Below are positions 7,146 to 16,566 of a stretch of 64,000 bases of DNA, one piece after another. The stretch is from Cylindrospermum sp. NIES-4074 (GTDB lineage Bacteria; Cyanobacteriota; Cyanobacteriia; Cyanobacteriales; Nostocaceae). A program made the position numbers and the translations under genes. Positions within the stretch are counted from its first letter, which is position 1. The number at the start of each line of letters is the position of its first letter. The stretch covers positions 5,853,662-5,917,661 of the forward strand of contig AP018269.1 of assembly GCA_003994795.1 (NCBI GenBank). The letters run 5' to 3'. Below the pieces are notes generated by a model. That model had not been told where the DNA came from, made no database searches, and saw only the letters and a program-made list of their open reading frames with translations.

Positions 7146-9299
7146 ATGGAACTCATCTCACAAGTTCTTGCTTTGGAACCAATTTCCCAAGTTCTTGGCA
7201 AGGAACCAATTGTTCCCTTTGCTATTTTGCTGGTGGTCATCTTAGTTGTACCCATTTTGTTTGAGCGGCTAAGACTACCAGGATTAGTGGGTTTGGTTTG
7301 CTCTGGGGTAGTACTAGGGCCATCAGGCTGGAATTTATTCCACTCTGACTTGCCAATGATGAATCTGCTATCAGACATTGGGTTAGTTTACTTAATGTTT
7401 GTAGCTGGACTAGAAGTTGATATTCACCTGTTCAATCAGCGAAAAAATCGTTCCTTGGGTTTCGGCAGCTTTACCTTCAGTGTCCCCCTGATCATAGGAA
7501 TCTTAGTAGGGCGGATTTTTGGCTTTGGCTGGAATGCTGCCATCTTAATTGGCTCTTTGTTCGCTTCTCATACCCTGTTGGCATATCCCATTATTAGTCG
7601 CTTGGGAATAGTCAACAACGAAGCTGTCACTGTCACCATTGGCGCTACGATTTTTACAGATATCAGCGCCCTGTTGGTATTAGCTGTTTGTGTAGCAATT
7701 CATGCTGGGGCATTCAGCTTGGTGAAGCTACTCACCTTATTGGTTTCCTTAACTATTTACACCTTAGTCGTTTTGATAGGCTTTGATAGGGCAGGCAAAG
7801 AATTTTTCCGCCGGTCTGGAGATGACCAGGGAAACCAGTTTTTATTTGTGCTGCTGTCCTTGTTTTTGGCTGCTGTGGGCGCTCAATTAATTGGGGTAGA
7901 AAAAATTGTCGGTGCTTTTTTAGCAGGTTTAGCAGTCAATGAAGTTGTGGGTGAAGGGCCAGTCAAAGAAAAGGTGGTGTTTGTTGGCAGTGTACTCTTT
8001 ATTCCCATTTTCTTTGTTGACCTGGGCTTATTGATCAATCTGCCTGCTTTTGTCAGTAGCCTGAGTACAATCAAGTTAACGCTGTTCATTGTAGTCGGTT
8101 TGATTGGCAGCAAATTTATAGCCGCGTTGTTAGCAAAACTGGTTTACCGCTACAACTGGCAAGAAATGCTGATGATGTGGTCGTTGAGTATGCCCCAGGT
8201 GGGTGCGACCTTAGCAGCAACTTTGGTAGGATATCGAGTTGGGTTGCTGCCGGCATCCGTATTAAATAGTGTCATTGTCTTAATGCTAGTGACATCAACT
8301 TTGGGGCCTGTGATTACCAGTCGGGTAGGTGTGGGGTTGACTGCCTCAGCATCTGAAGAGCCAGAACAAATCAACCTGTCCGAGCAGAACCCAGAGAGGA
8401 TGCACAGTGACTTTACTATAGTTGTACCTATTCATAATCCCCAGACTCAGCAGCATTTGATGGAAATGGCGGCGTTATTAGCACGTCAGTCTCAGGGTAG
8501 AATTATTCCCCTAGCGATCGCCACTGGTGCGGCTCAAATGGATGCACCATATTTAGCCGCTTCTCTACAACGCAGTGAGCAGTTACTCGCAAAAGCCACA
8601 GCCCAAAGTCAAAGCTTGGGTGTGGTAGCAGAACCATTACTCAGAATTGATGATGCCTTTGCCCCCGGAATTAGTCGAGCTGCACGGGAACAACAGGCGA
8701 GTTTGATTATCATGGGTTGGGGTAAACGTAGTGGTTTGCGATCGCGTCTTTTTGGCAATGTGATTGATAATGTGCTTTGGGCCTCCCATTGTCCAGTAGC
8801 GGTGACAAGGTTGGTGGAGTCACCAAAAAAAATTCGGCGCATCCTTGTGCCAGTGGAGAACTTAATTGCACCATCTCTACAAACCGTGCAATTTGCCCAG
8901 ATGCTAGCAGAAGCCAATCAAGCCCAAGTGACTGTGCTCAACGTGTGCGATCGCCGTACCGGTTCCAGTAAAATCGCTGCTAGGCGATCGCATCTCTCCC
9001 AATTAGTATCTAAATTAGCTTTGCCCAACCCACCAGAAATTCAAATCATTCCCCATGAGAACATTGCCCAAGCAATTTTGCAAGCAGCGCGATTGTATGA
9101 TTTAGTCGTGTTACCCTTTATCCGCAATCGTACCTGCCCTGGAGGGTTAGCTATTAGTGATGTCACAACCGAATTAGCCAGACAACTCACTTGCTCAATC
9201 ATCATCCTCAGAGAACCACAACGCACTCAAACAGTAGTTAGTCCAAATGGGGTTCCCAACATCACCGCAACAGTGCTGAGTGCCCAGTTAGAGTGCTGA
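7146..9299 (+). CDS. CPA2-type cation:proton antiporter with Usp-like domains
   Basis: A 717-aa inner-membrane antiporter. Residues about 20-395 form a Na+/H+ exchanger domain of roughly 12 helices, beginning VPFAILLVVILVVPILFERL and containing GLVCSGVVLGPSG and FVAGLEVD, typical of the Kef/CPA2 branch. After a linker (about 400-415) the cytoplasmic part holds two universal-stress-protein-like segments (about 420-550 and 560-690), the first with IIMGWGKRSGLRSRLFG, a phosphate-loop-like Usp pattern. It probably exports Na+ or K+ in exchange for H+. The first 20 residues contain a near-duplicate (ISQVLALEP / ISQVLGKEP). Confidence 0.85.
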   Translation: MELISQVLALEPISQVLGKEPIVPFAILLVVILVVPILFERLRLPGLVGLVCSGVVLGPSGWNLFHSDLPMMNLLSDIGLVYLMFVAGLEVDIHLFNQRKNRSLGFGSFTFSVPLIIGILVGRIFGFGWNAAILIGSLFASHTLLAYPIISRLGIVNNEAVTVTIGATIFTDISALLVLAVCVAIHAGAFSLVKLLTLLVSLTIYTLVVLIGFDRAGKEFFRRSGDDQGNQFLFVLLSLFLAAVGAQLIGVEKIVGAFLAGLAVNEVVGEGPVKEKVVFVGSVLFIPIFFVDLGLLINLPAFVSSLSTIKLTLFIVVGLIGSKFIAALLAKLVYRYNWQEMLMMWSLSMPQVGATLAATLVGYRVGLLPASVLNSVIVLMLVTSTLGPVITSRVGVGLTASASEEPEQINLSEQNPERMHSDFTIVVPIHNPQTQQHLMEMAALLARQSQGRIIPLAIATGAAQMDAPYLAASLQRSEQLLAKATAQSQSLGVVAEPLLRIDDAFAPGISRAAREQQASLIIMGWGKRSGLRSRLFGNVIDNVLWASHCPVAVTRLVESPKKIRRILVPVENLIAPSLQTVQFAQMLAEANQAQVTVLNVCDRRTGSSKIAARRSHLSQLVSKLALPNPPEIQIIPHENIAQAILQAARLYDLVVLPFIRNRTCPGGLAISDVTTELARQLTCSIIILREPQRTQTVVSPNGVPNITATVLSAQLEC

Positions 9300-9918
9300 G
9301 TAAAAAAATCAAATTAGTCTGTTCACGTAGCGTTGCCGCAGGCTAGCCCCAATATGCGGCATGGAAACAGAAAAAAGATTTATTTCGAGCAGAGAGTGCA
9401 GGAGAAATAATGCGTCCTGACTTTAACCTCCTCCGTTTCGCTATGGTATCACTCAGCACTACTGAAAATTATTGTCTAAAAAAAGGCAAAGACGAGAATA
9501 TGGTAAATTCATCTCATATTCATCAACATGGTAATCTTTCCTTAAGTTAGGATAATTAAATCAAAATAGGAGCTTCTGTCGTCAGGACTAAAGATAAATT
9601 GCTATTTGCTAACAAAATTTTTATTTTACATTTAATTCTGTCTATCTACTTAATTATTGTAAAAAGACTTTATATTGTTGAAGATTTGATGAACCATAGC
9701 TGAAAAACTAACAAAAATCAGAAAATATTTGTTATTTTGCTAATTGAATTATGCAGTTATTTCGCACGAATATAACGAAATTGTATCTGTAGGAAAATTG
9801 GTAAGTCCACAAATACCTTTTTGATTGGCCGTCTTCGTCATGTATTTTTGTACCCAAGTTGGGTAATCTAAAAAGAAGCGCAATAGCTACTGAAAAATCT
9901 GTAAATAACCGGGAAATT
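9300..9918. other. AT-rich spacer upstream of uxs
   Basis: No gene is seen. It opens with two degenerate TGCTGAG heptamers and a short GC-rich repeat (GCGTTGCCGCAGGCTAG), then becomes strongly AT-rich from about 9540 to 9760. Promoters for uxs are expected here but no clear operator is visible. Confidence 0.5.
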
Positions 9919-10854
9919 ATGAGAATTTTGGTGACGGGCGGTGCTGGGTTTATTGGTTCCCATCTGATCGACCGATTAATAACTGATGGGCATGAAGTAA
10001 TATGTCTGGATAACTTTTACACAGGGCATAAACGTAATATCCTCAAATGGATAGCTCATCCATACTTTGAATTAATTCGTCATGATATCACCGAACCAAT
10101 TCGGTTAGAGGTGGATCAAATTTATCATTTAGCTTGTCCTGCTTCCCCTGTACATTATCAGCACAACCCAGTCAAAACCGTTAAAACTAACGTGATGGGA
10201 ACACTGAATATGTTGGGTTTAGCAAAGCGTGTGAAAGCTAGATTTTTGTTGGCTTCCACCAGCGAAGTGTATGGAGATCCAGAAGTTCATCCCCAAACTG
10301 AAGATTATCGCGGTAGCGTCAACCCCATTGGTATTCGTTCATGCTACGACGAAGGCAAAAGAATTGCCGAGACTTTGGCTTTTGATTACTACAGACAAAA
10401 TAAAGTCGATATTCGGGTAGCGAGGATATTCAACACCTATGGCCCACGGATGTTAGAAAACGATGGTCGGGTAGTAAGTAACTTAATCGTTCAAGCATTA
10501 CGGGGTATTCCTTTAACTGTGTATGGTGAAGGCACACAAACCCGTAGTTTTTGCTACGTCTCAGACTTAGTAGACGGTCTGATGCGGTTGATGAACGGTG
10601 AGTACATTGGGCCCGTGAATCTGGGGAATCCTGATGAATACACGATTTTAGAATTGGCACAGGCAGTGCAAAACTCGATTAACCCAGATGCAAAGATTAA
10701 GTTTGAACCGCTACCTGCTGACGATCCACGCCGTCGCCGTCCCGATATTACAAGGGCAAAAACTTGGTTAAATTGGGAACCTACCATTCCTCTACAAGAA
10801 GGGTTAAAACTAACAATAGAAGATTTCCGCGAACGTATCGAAAATAGTAAATAA
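9919..10854 (+). CDS. UDP-glucuronate decarboxylase (UDP-xylose synthase)
   Basis: A 311-aa extended SDR enzyme that converts UDP-glucuronate to UDP-xylose and CO2 with bound NAD+. The NAD+ site GGAGFIGS is at about 7-14, and the catalytic SCYDEGKR (YxxxK) follows [21 protein letters not shown] and [10 protein letters not shown] are family blocks. The ATG at 9919 starts directly at [10 protein letters not shown]; an upstream in-frame start at 9859 would add a 20-residue tail without homology. It is followed after 97 bp by ugd, which makes its substrate, so the pair supplies xylose or glucuronate for extracellular polysaccharide. Confidence 0.93.
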   Translation: MRILVTGGAGFIGSHLIDRLITDGHEVICLDNFYTGHKRNILKWIAHPYFELIRHDITEPIRLEVDQIYHLACPASPVHYQHNPVKTVKTNVMGTLNMLGLAKRVKARFLLASTSEVYGDPEVHPQTEDYRGSVNPIGIRSCYDEGKRIAETLAFDYYRQNKVDIRVARIFNTYGPRMLENDGRVVSNLIVQALRGIPLTVYGEGTQTRSFCYVSDLVDGLMRLMNGEYIGPVNLGNPDEYTILELAQAVQNSINPDAKIKFEPLPADDPRRRRPDITRAKTWLNWEPTIPLQEGLKLTIEDFRERIENSK

Positions 10855-10951
10855 TCTGAAGTCAGTTGTCATTTATTGACCACTGACCAATAACAAAGTT
10901 GCTGAAAGCTTCGGAAGCAGAACCCAAGAACAAAGCGAGGAATTAAATAAA

Positions 10952-12343
10952 ATGCGTGTTTGCGTAATTGGTACAGGTTACGTTGGTTTAGTTACAGGTG
11001 CTTGCTTGGCTCATATTGGGCATGATGTAATTTGTGTAGATAACAACGAAGAAAAAGTTAAGTTAATGAAGTCTGGGCAGTCCCCCATTTTTGAACCGGG
11101 ACTCTCAGACATTATGCAGTCTGCCATTAATGCTGGGAAAATCGAGTTCTCCACAGACCTAGCGGCTGGAGTCGCTCACGGAGAAATTCTATTTATTGCT
11201 GTGGGAACGCCTCCTTTACCCACTGGTGAAAGCGATACTCGTTATGTGGAAGCTGTCGCTCGTGGCATTGGGGCAAATCTCAACGGTGGTTATAAAGTCA
11301 TTGTTAATAAATCTACAGTGCCTATCGGCTCTGGTGATTGGGTGCGGATGATTGTTCTCGATGGCATTGCTGAACGCCAAAAAACACTGATATCTGCTGG
11401 TGGGGGATCGATTGAGGAGAAAATCCCTGAAATTGCCGCTCAGTTTGATGTCATCAGCAATCCAGAATTTCTGCGTGAAGGTTCGGCAGTGTTCGACACA
11501 TTTAACCCTGATCGCATTGTCTTGGGTGGTAATTCTCAAAAAGCGATCGGCTTAATGAAAGACCTGTATGCCCCAATTATCGATCGCCAGTACGCTGCTG
11601 ATCAATCATTAGCACCTGTACCCGTGCTGGCCACAGACCTCAGTTCGGCAGAAATGATCAAATATGCCGCTAACGCCTTTTTAGCCACTAAGATTAGTTT
11701 TATTAACGAAGTTGCCAACATTTGCGATCGCGTCGGTGCTGATGTTACTCAAGTAGCCAAAGGCATTGGTCTAGACTCCCGCATTGGTAACAAGTTCTTG
11801 CAAGCTGGTATTGGCTGGGGCGGTTCCTGCTTCCCTAAAGATGTTTCGGCGCTAATTCATACCGCTGATGACTATGGCTACGAAGCCCAGCTAATGAAAG
11901 CCGCTGTCAGCGTCAACGAACGCCAAAGGCTAATCGCTTTAGAAAAACTCCAGCAAGTCCTCAAAATCCTCAAAGGTAAAACTGTCGGCTTACTCGGATT
12001 AACCTTTAAGCCAGATACCGACGATTTGCGCGATGCTCCAGCACTTAACCTGATTGAGCAGCTCAACCGACTGGGAGCTAAAGTCAAAGCCTACGACCCC
12101 ATTGTTTCCCAGACAGGTCTGCGTCATGGCATTTCTGGTGTGCTAGTGGAAACCGATGCCGAACGGCTAGCTGATGGCTGTGATGCTTTAGTACTCGTGA
12201 CCGAATGGCAGCAGTTCAGCACTTTGGACTATGGGAAAATGGCAAAATTGATGAGCCACGCCGTTATTATCGACGGTCGTAACTTCCTAGACCCCGAAAA
12301 AATGGTCAGGGCTGGGTTCCAATATGTAGGTGTTGGCAGATAA
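10952..12343 (+). CDS. ugd: UDP-glucose 6-dehydrogenase
   Basis: A 463-aa NAD+-dependent enzyme oxidising UDP-glucose to UDP-glucuronate. Seen are the N-terminal Rossmann motif GTGYVGLVTG, the central GWGGSCFPKD with the catalytic Cys, the helix block NAFLATKISFINEVANICD, and a C-terminal Rossmann half beginning KGKTVGLLGLTFKPDTDDLR. AAAGCGAGGAATTAAATAAA ahead of the ATG at 10952 holds a good ribosome binding site. It lies downstream of uxs on the same strand and ends at a strong terminator. Confidence 0.96.
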   Translation: MRVCVIGTGYVGLVTGACLAHIGHDVICVDNNEEKVKLMKSGQSPIFEPGLSDIMQSAINAGKIEFSTDLAAGVAHGEILFIAVGTPPLPTGESDTRYVEAVARGIGANLNGGYKVIVNKSTVPIGSGDWVRMIVLDGIAERQKTLISAGGGSIEEKIPEIAAQFDVISNPEFLREGSAVFDTFNPDRIVLGGNSQKAIGLMKDLYAPIIDRQYAADQSLAPVPVLATDLSSAEMIKYAANAFLATKISFINEVANICDRVGADVTQVAKGIGLDSRIGNKFLQAGIGWGGSCFPKDVSALIHTADDYGYEAQLMKAAVSVNERQRLIALEKLQQVLKILKGKTVGLLGLTFKPDTDDLRDAPALNLIEQLNRLGAKVKAYDPIVSQTGLRHGISGVLVETDAERLADGCDALVLVTEWQQFSTLDYGKMAKLMSHAVIIDGRNFLDPEKMVRAGFQYVGVGR

Positions 12344-12417
12344 AACATCAAAAATTAGAAAGTGAAAATCTGATTCAGACATTGTTGTTTAATTTTTAGT
12401 CGAATACCCAAACAATT

Positions 12418-12452
12418 AAAGCGCCGCCTAGATTTTTTTAGGTGGCGCTTTA
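12418..12452 (+). terminator. Rho-independent terminator after ugd
   Basis: AAAGCGCCGCCTA pairs with TAGGTGGCGCTTT across GATTTTTT, followed by T-rich sequence. The 12453-12680 remainder contains a weak open frame judged non-coding. Confidence 0.9.
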
Positions 12453-12680
12453 ATTTAATTTTATGAAAATGAAACCACAGATAAACACAGATGTAGATGC
12501 AAAGCAGCTTGCCGAAGGCTACACTGATAAATTATCGATTTGCTGTCGCGTGTATAAGTTGTACTTTTTAGAGTCTGGAATTATTGGTAAATCTGTAATT
12601 CTCTGGAAAATTACAGCCGCGACAGCTTCTGTGGTTCCAAATAATAAATCAGGACTTTTGCCGGAAGTCTATTTTTAATC

Positions 12681-13475
12681 TCAAGGGCTATTGGGAATCC
12701 GCTCTATCTCAGCATATCCGCTAAAAATCAATCTTTTTCCCTCAGTATCTAAACGGTTGAGTCGCATTTTTACCCCATCCAGGTCAAAGCGATCTAAATC
12801 GACCATATTATCCAAAATTTCTACCAGCGCCACACTCAAGGTTTGGGAGATTTCTCGTTGTGCTTCTGGCACAGTATCAAGTTCAATTTTTGGATCTTTG
12901 AAAGCAACCCGCCGCCTTCTTTCAATGCTGATCCCAAGGGTCATGCTCAGGGGGATGAGTTCACCGTTGTTTAAATCTGCTTTGGCGACAAGATGTAAGC
13001 GATTTTCTGGCAATAGCTGCACCTGAACTTCCGTAAAGGAAACTGGTTCACCGCCAGATAATGCTGTCAAGGCTGGCACGGAAAGGTTAAGCAAGCGCTT
13101 TTTCACCAGTTCTGCCTTAAAAGCCTCATTGATGCCTTCTTCTGACAAAATCACTTGGGCTACTGCTTGGGTGGGTTGCTTGAGGCTGAGTTTTCCACTC
13201 ATAACCGAACTGAAGTCAATTGCAACTGCATCGGTTTCAAAAGACATCTCCTCAACCGCAAAGTCTCTGCGAATCACCAAGCCACGACCGCTCATCTTAA
13301 AGCTATCGATGCTGCCTTGCAACAGTTTGCTGGAGGGATAGCAGCGCACAAAGACTTCTACTGACTCGCTTTGGGTGAACAAGTGGCGAATCGTTTGGCT
13401 GGCGACTGTATTGAGCATCCGCTCTCCCCAATCAGTGCCTTTAGGATTTTGTAAACCAGTAAGTCCGCCGAACAT
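12681..13475 (-). CDS. DUF2993 (LmeA-like) family protein
   Basis: About 264 aa from the ATG at 13475; a TTG at 13517 would add 14 residues. The sequence MFGGLTGLQNPKGTDWGERM and LNTVASQTIRHLFTQSESVEV matches the cyanobacterial DUF2993 family, whose members are beta-rich and related to lipid-binding TULIP-like proteins. No signal peptide is visible, so it probably acts on the cytoplasmic side. The C-terminal part (LDNMVDLDRFDLDGVKMRLN) is also family-typical. It converges on ugd and is not obviously in an operon. Confidence 0.8.
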   Translation of the reverse strand: MFGGLTGLQNPKGTDWGERMLNTVASQTIRHLFTQSESVEVFVRCYPSSKLLQGSIDSFKMSGRGLVIRRDFAVEEMSFETDAVAIDFSSVMSGKLSLKQPTQAVAQVILSEEGINEAFKAELVKKRLLNLSVPALTALSGGEPVSFTEVQVQLLPENRLHLVAKADLNNGELIPLSMTLGISIERRRRVAFKDPKIELDTVPEAQREISQTLSVALVEILDNMVDLDRFDLDGVKMRLNRLDTEGKRLIFSGYAEIERIPNSP

Positions 13476-13672
13476 TAGGTTTTGGGTCTCTAGAAGTTCT
13501 TTATACTTTTGTAACAAACTGTGAACAATACAGCAAGCGATCCCGTAATAGGTTCTGCTGATGAATGAGTGTAGGATAGCTGATGCTTGATAGCTAAGTG
13601 TGTCGGATGTTACTATATTTTATCTATTAACCTTAAATTTAGTGTAAATTAAATAGATTTTGCAGAATATCT

Positions 13673-14461
13673 ATGTTGAACGAGTCCATTTTTTCAGATA
13701 TTCAAAATCATTGGGCAAAAGCATCTATTCTCGCTGCTGCCGAGCGAAATATACTAAAAGGTTATCCAGGCGGGACTTTTCGCCCTGATGCACCTGTGAC
13801 TCGTGCAGAATTTGCGGCTATTATTTATACAGCTTTACCGAAACAGGCATCATTTCGTCCTGGGATTACCTTTATAGATATACCAGTTAATCACTGGGCG
13901 GCGAAGGCGATCGCCTCAGCATATCAGACAAATTATCTGTCTGGGTATCCCAATCGTGCTTTCAAACCCAATCAACCAATCCCGCGCGTGCAAGCTTTAA
14001 CGGCGTTAGTTTCAGGGTTAAATTATGGGGTAACAGTAGACCCGATCAATACTTTGAAAAAATATTATGCTGATTTCGGGCAAATACCCAGTTATGCTAT
14101 GAGTGCGATCGCCGCCGCCACTGAAAAGCGCCTCGTTGTTAACTACCCAGACATCCGCCGCTTACAGCCCAATACAAACGCCACTAGAGGCGAAATAGCC
14201 ACATTTATTTGTCGAGTTCTCGAAATTCCTACTGTACCTTACAACTACATTCCTGGTATGGAATTGTTTGTGATTCCCCCACAATTTGATGCTGCTGATG
14301 CTTTTGTGGCAGGATTGGCACGGGTGCAAACAGGTAACAAGTGGGGTTATATCGACAAAACTGGAAAATTTGTGATTCCGCCACAATTTGAGGAAGCTGA
14401 TTCTTTTTCAGAAGGATTGGCATTAGTGAAAGAAAATATTGATAAATCAACTTCAATCTAA
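13673..14461 (+). CDS. SLH-domain protein with WG repeats (5' half of a split gene)
   Basis: 262 aa. Three S-layer homology domains are recognisable: residues about 6-45 (FSDIQNHWAKASI, GYPGGTFRPDAPVTRAEF), about 65-115 (FIDIPVNHWAAKAI, GYPNRAFKPNQPIPR) and about 130-185. Then two WG repeats begin (FVIPPQFDAADAF, KWGYIDKTGKFVIPPQFEEAD). It stops at TAA 14459-14461, and the next gene starts 3 nt later in the same frame and continues with a glycosidase-like domain and more WG repeats. No signal peptide is seen, which is odd for an SLH protein. Likely one half of a broken or unusually coupled surface protein. Confidence 0.8.
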   Translation: MLNESIFSDIQNHWAKASILAAAERNILKGYPGGTFRPDAPVTRAEFAAIIYTALPKQASFRPGITFIDIPVNHWAAKAIASAYQTNYLSGYPNRAFKPNQPIPRVQALTALVSGLNYGVTVDPINTLKKYYADFGQIPSYAMSAIAAATEKRLVVNYPDIRRLQPNTNATRGEIATFICRVLEIPTVPYNYIPGMELFVIPPQFDAADAFVAGLARVQTGNKWGYIDKTGKFVIPPQFEEADSFSEGLALVKENIDKSTSI

Positions 14462-14464
14462 TTT

Positions 14465-16405
14465 ATGGAAGTTCGCGGCGTTTGGATCACGACAACAGAT
14501 AGTAAAGTCCTTAATTCCCAGAAAAACATTGCCGAGGCTATAAAGTTTCTCGCCGAAACTGGATTTAACGTTATATTTCCCGTTGTCTGGAATAGGGGTT
14601 TCACCAACTATCGCAGCAAAGCCATGCTGAAAAACTTTGGCGTAGAAATCAATCCGCGCGATGACTTTAAAGATAGAGATCCTTTAGCCGAATTAATTGA
14701 GGAAGCAAAAAAAGTGAATCTTGCGGTTATCCCCTGGTTTGAATATGGTTTTATGAGTTCTTATCAAAAAAATGGTGGGGAAATCATCGCCAAAAAACCA
14801 GAATGGGCAGCCATTGATTACACTGGTAAAAACCTGAGTGTAAATAATTATTTTTGGCTAAATGCTTTTGATAGCGAAGTGCAGGATTTTTTATTAAGTT
14901 TATTTTTAGAAGTAGTCCAAAACTATGAAGTTGCCGGTATTCAAGGAGATGATCATTTTCCCTGTTTACCAATGGAAGGTGGTTATGACAAAAAAACTAC
15001 TGCACGCTATCAGCAAGAGTTTAATCAACAACCACCAAAACCGCCAGAAAGAGGAAATTCTAAAGATCCACAATGGCAAAATCCACAATGGCAACAATGG
15101 GTACGGTGGCGGGCTGATATTCTTTCCAATTTTTTAAGCCGTGTCTACCAAGAAATAATTAATGTAAATCCTGAATTAATTATTTCAATGGCTCCAAGTG
15201 TTTATCGTTGGGGTTATGAAAACTACCTCCAAGATTCTCAAACTTGGGTTGATATGGGGTTAGTTGATTTAATTCATCCGCAGTTATATCAAAGGGAATT
15301 GGAACTTTATAAAAGAGATATAGATAGGCTTTGTACAGAACAATTTACTAAACAACAATTACCTCAATTAATTCCTGGTGTTCTTATAAAACAGAATACG
15401 TATAGAATTAATCCACAAAATTTAATCGATGTAATAAAATCTAATCGTTGTATTGGTATTCAAGGGGAAGCCCTCTGGTTTTATGAAGGTTTGCGAGAAG
15501 ATAATAATGCTTTAGCTAATCTTCTCAAATCTGGTGTTTACTCTCAACCTCCTGGAAAATTTGACGCAAAAGAAATTAAAAAGAATACCTTTACCTATCG
15601 GCGAATCAATAATAACTATAATTTCATAAATACATCACAGTCAATTAGCCTCAAGGTACAATTTGATTGGGTTGATAGATTTTCGGAAGGTATGGCAGCA
15701 GTTAAAATGGGTTACAAATGCAGTTACATTGATAAAGCAGGTAAACTGCTCAACCGCTTTCAGTATGATACTGCTGAACCTTTTTCAGAAGGACTAGCCC
15801 TAGTAGAAATTAAGGATAAATACGGTTATATTGATAAAACTACCAAACTGATAATTAGTAATAAATTTGATGCAGCAGCATCATTTTCTGAAGGTGTAGC
15901 AGCAGTAAAAATAGGTAATAAATGGGGATATATTGATCAAGCGGGAGAAATTATTATTTCTGCTCAGTTTGATGATGTTAAATCATTTTCTGAAGACTTA
16001 GCACCCGTAAAAATAGCTAATATGTGGGGTTATATTGATAAAACAGGCAGCACTGTAATTCTATCTGATTTTGATGAAGTGACAAACTTTTTTGAAGGTC
16101 TTGCATTAGTTAAAATTGGGAATAAATTAGGTTATATAGATAAAACTGGACAATTTATTATCAAACCGCAATTTGATGAAGCCGACATTTTTTCTGAAGG
16201 ATTAGCTCCTGTGAAAATGGGAGGTAAATGGGGATATATTAATCAGTTTGGTCAGTTTGCGATTACACCATATTTCGATTTTGCTAAACCTTTTTCGGAA
16301 GGTTTGGCATTAGTTAATGTTGGTGGCAAATTCAAACAAGATCAGGAGCAAGGGAAAGCAGAGTTTATCGGCGGCAAATGGGGATATATTCGCAAACCTG
16401 AATAA
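14465..16405 (+). CDS. GHL10-type glycosidase-like protein with WG repeats (3' half of a split gene)
   Basis: 646 aa. Residues 1 to about 365 are a GHL10/DUF187-type TIM-barrel (MEVRGVWITTTDS, VIPWFEYGFMS, GIQGDDHF, WVRWRADILSNF), related to the second GHL10 protein at 37560. Residues about 385-646 are at least six WG repeats of the form 'WGYIDKTG..II.PQFD.A..FSEGLA.VK'. No ribosome binding site is obvious except coupling to the upstream stop 3 nt away, and no signal peptide is present. It is in the same frame as the SLH gene, separated only by TAA TTT. The GHL10 domain is predicted to act on polysaccharide; the substrate is unknown. Confidence 0.8.
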   Translation: MEVRGVWITTTDSKVLNSQKNIAEAIKFLAETGFNVIFPVVWNRGFTNYRSKAMLKNFGVEINPRDDFKDRDPLAELIEEAKKVNLAVIPWFEYGFMSSYQKNGGEIIAKKPEWAAIDYTGKNLSVNNYFWLNAFDSEVQDFLLSLFLEVVQNYEVAGIQGDDHFPCLPMEGGYDKKTTARYQQEFNQQPPKPPERGNSKDPQWQNPQWQQWVRWRADILSNFLSRVYQEIINVNPELIISMAPSVYRWGYENYLQDSQTWVDMGLVDLIHPQLYQRELELYKRDIDRLCTEQFTKQQLPQLIPGVLIKQNTYRINPQNLIDVIKSNRCIGIQGEALWFYEGLREDNNALANLLKSGVYSQPPGKFDAKEIKKNTFTYRRINNNYNFINTSQSISLKVQFDWVDRFSEGMAAVKMGYKCSYIDKAGKLLNRFQYDTAEPFSEGLALVEIKDKYGYIDKTTKLIISNKFDAAASFSEGVAAVKIGNKWGYIDQAGEIIISAQFDDVKSFSEDLAPVKIANMWGYIDKTGSTVILSDFDEVTNFFEGLALVKIGNKLGYIDKTGQFIIKPQFDEADIFSEGLAPVKMGGKWGYINQFGQFAITPYFDFAKPFSEGLALVNVGGKFKQDQEQGKAEFIGGKWGYIRKPE

Positions 16406-16566
16406 TTTTCAATTGCCACCAGTAGACTTGTCTACAAGAATCAAAAGAAGGCAGGGTGCAGGGCAACTTGGTGTCAAGGAAATTTATCTGTTCAGGCAAC
16501 ATTCTTGAGCAGGAGCAGCTATTACAAAAATACGTAAGTGAAGCCCCTCGTAGACATCGCCTCTCC

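Noticed and set aside
12463..12678. 71-codon ORF after ugd
   Set aside because: No homology pattern, no ribosome binding site, odd composition, and it starts in the terminator flank with repeat-like CCACAGATAAACACAGATG.
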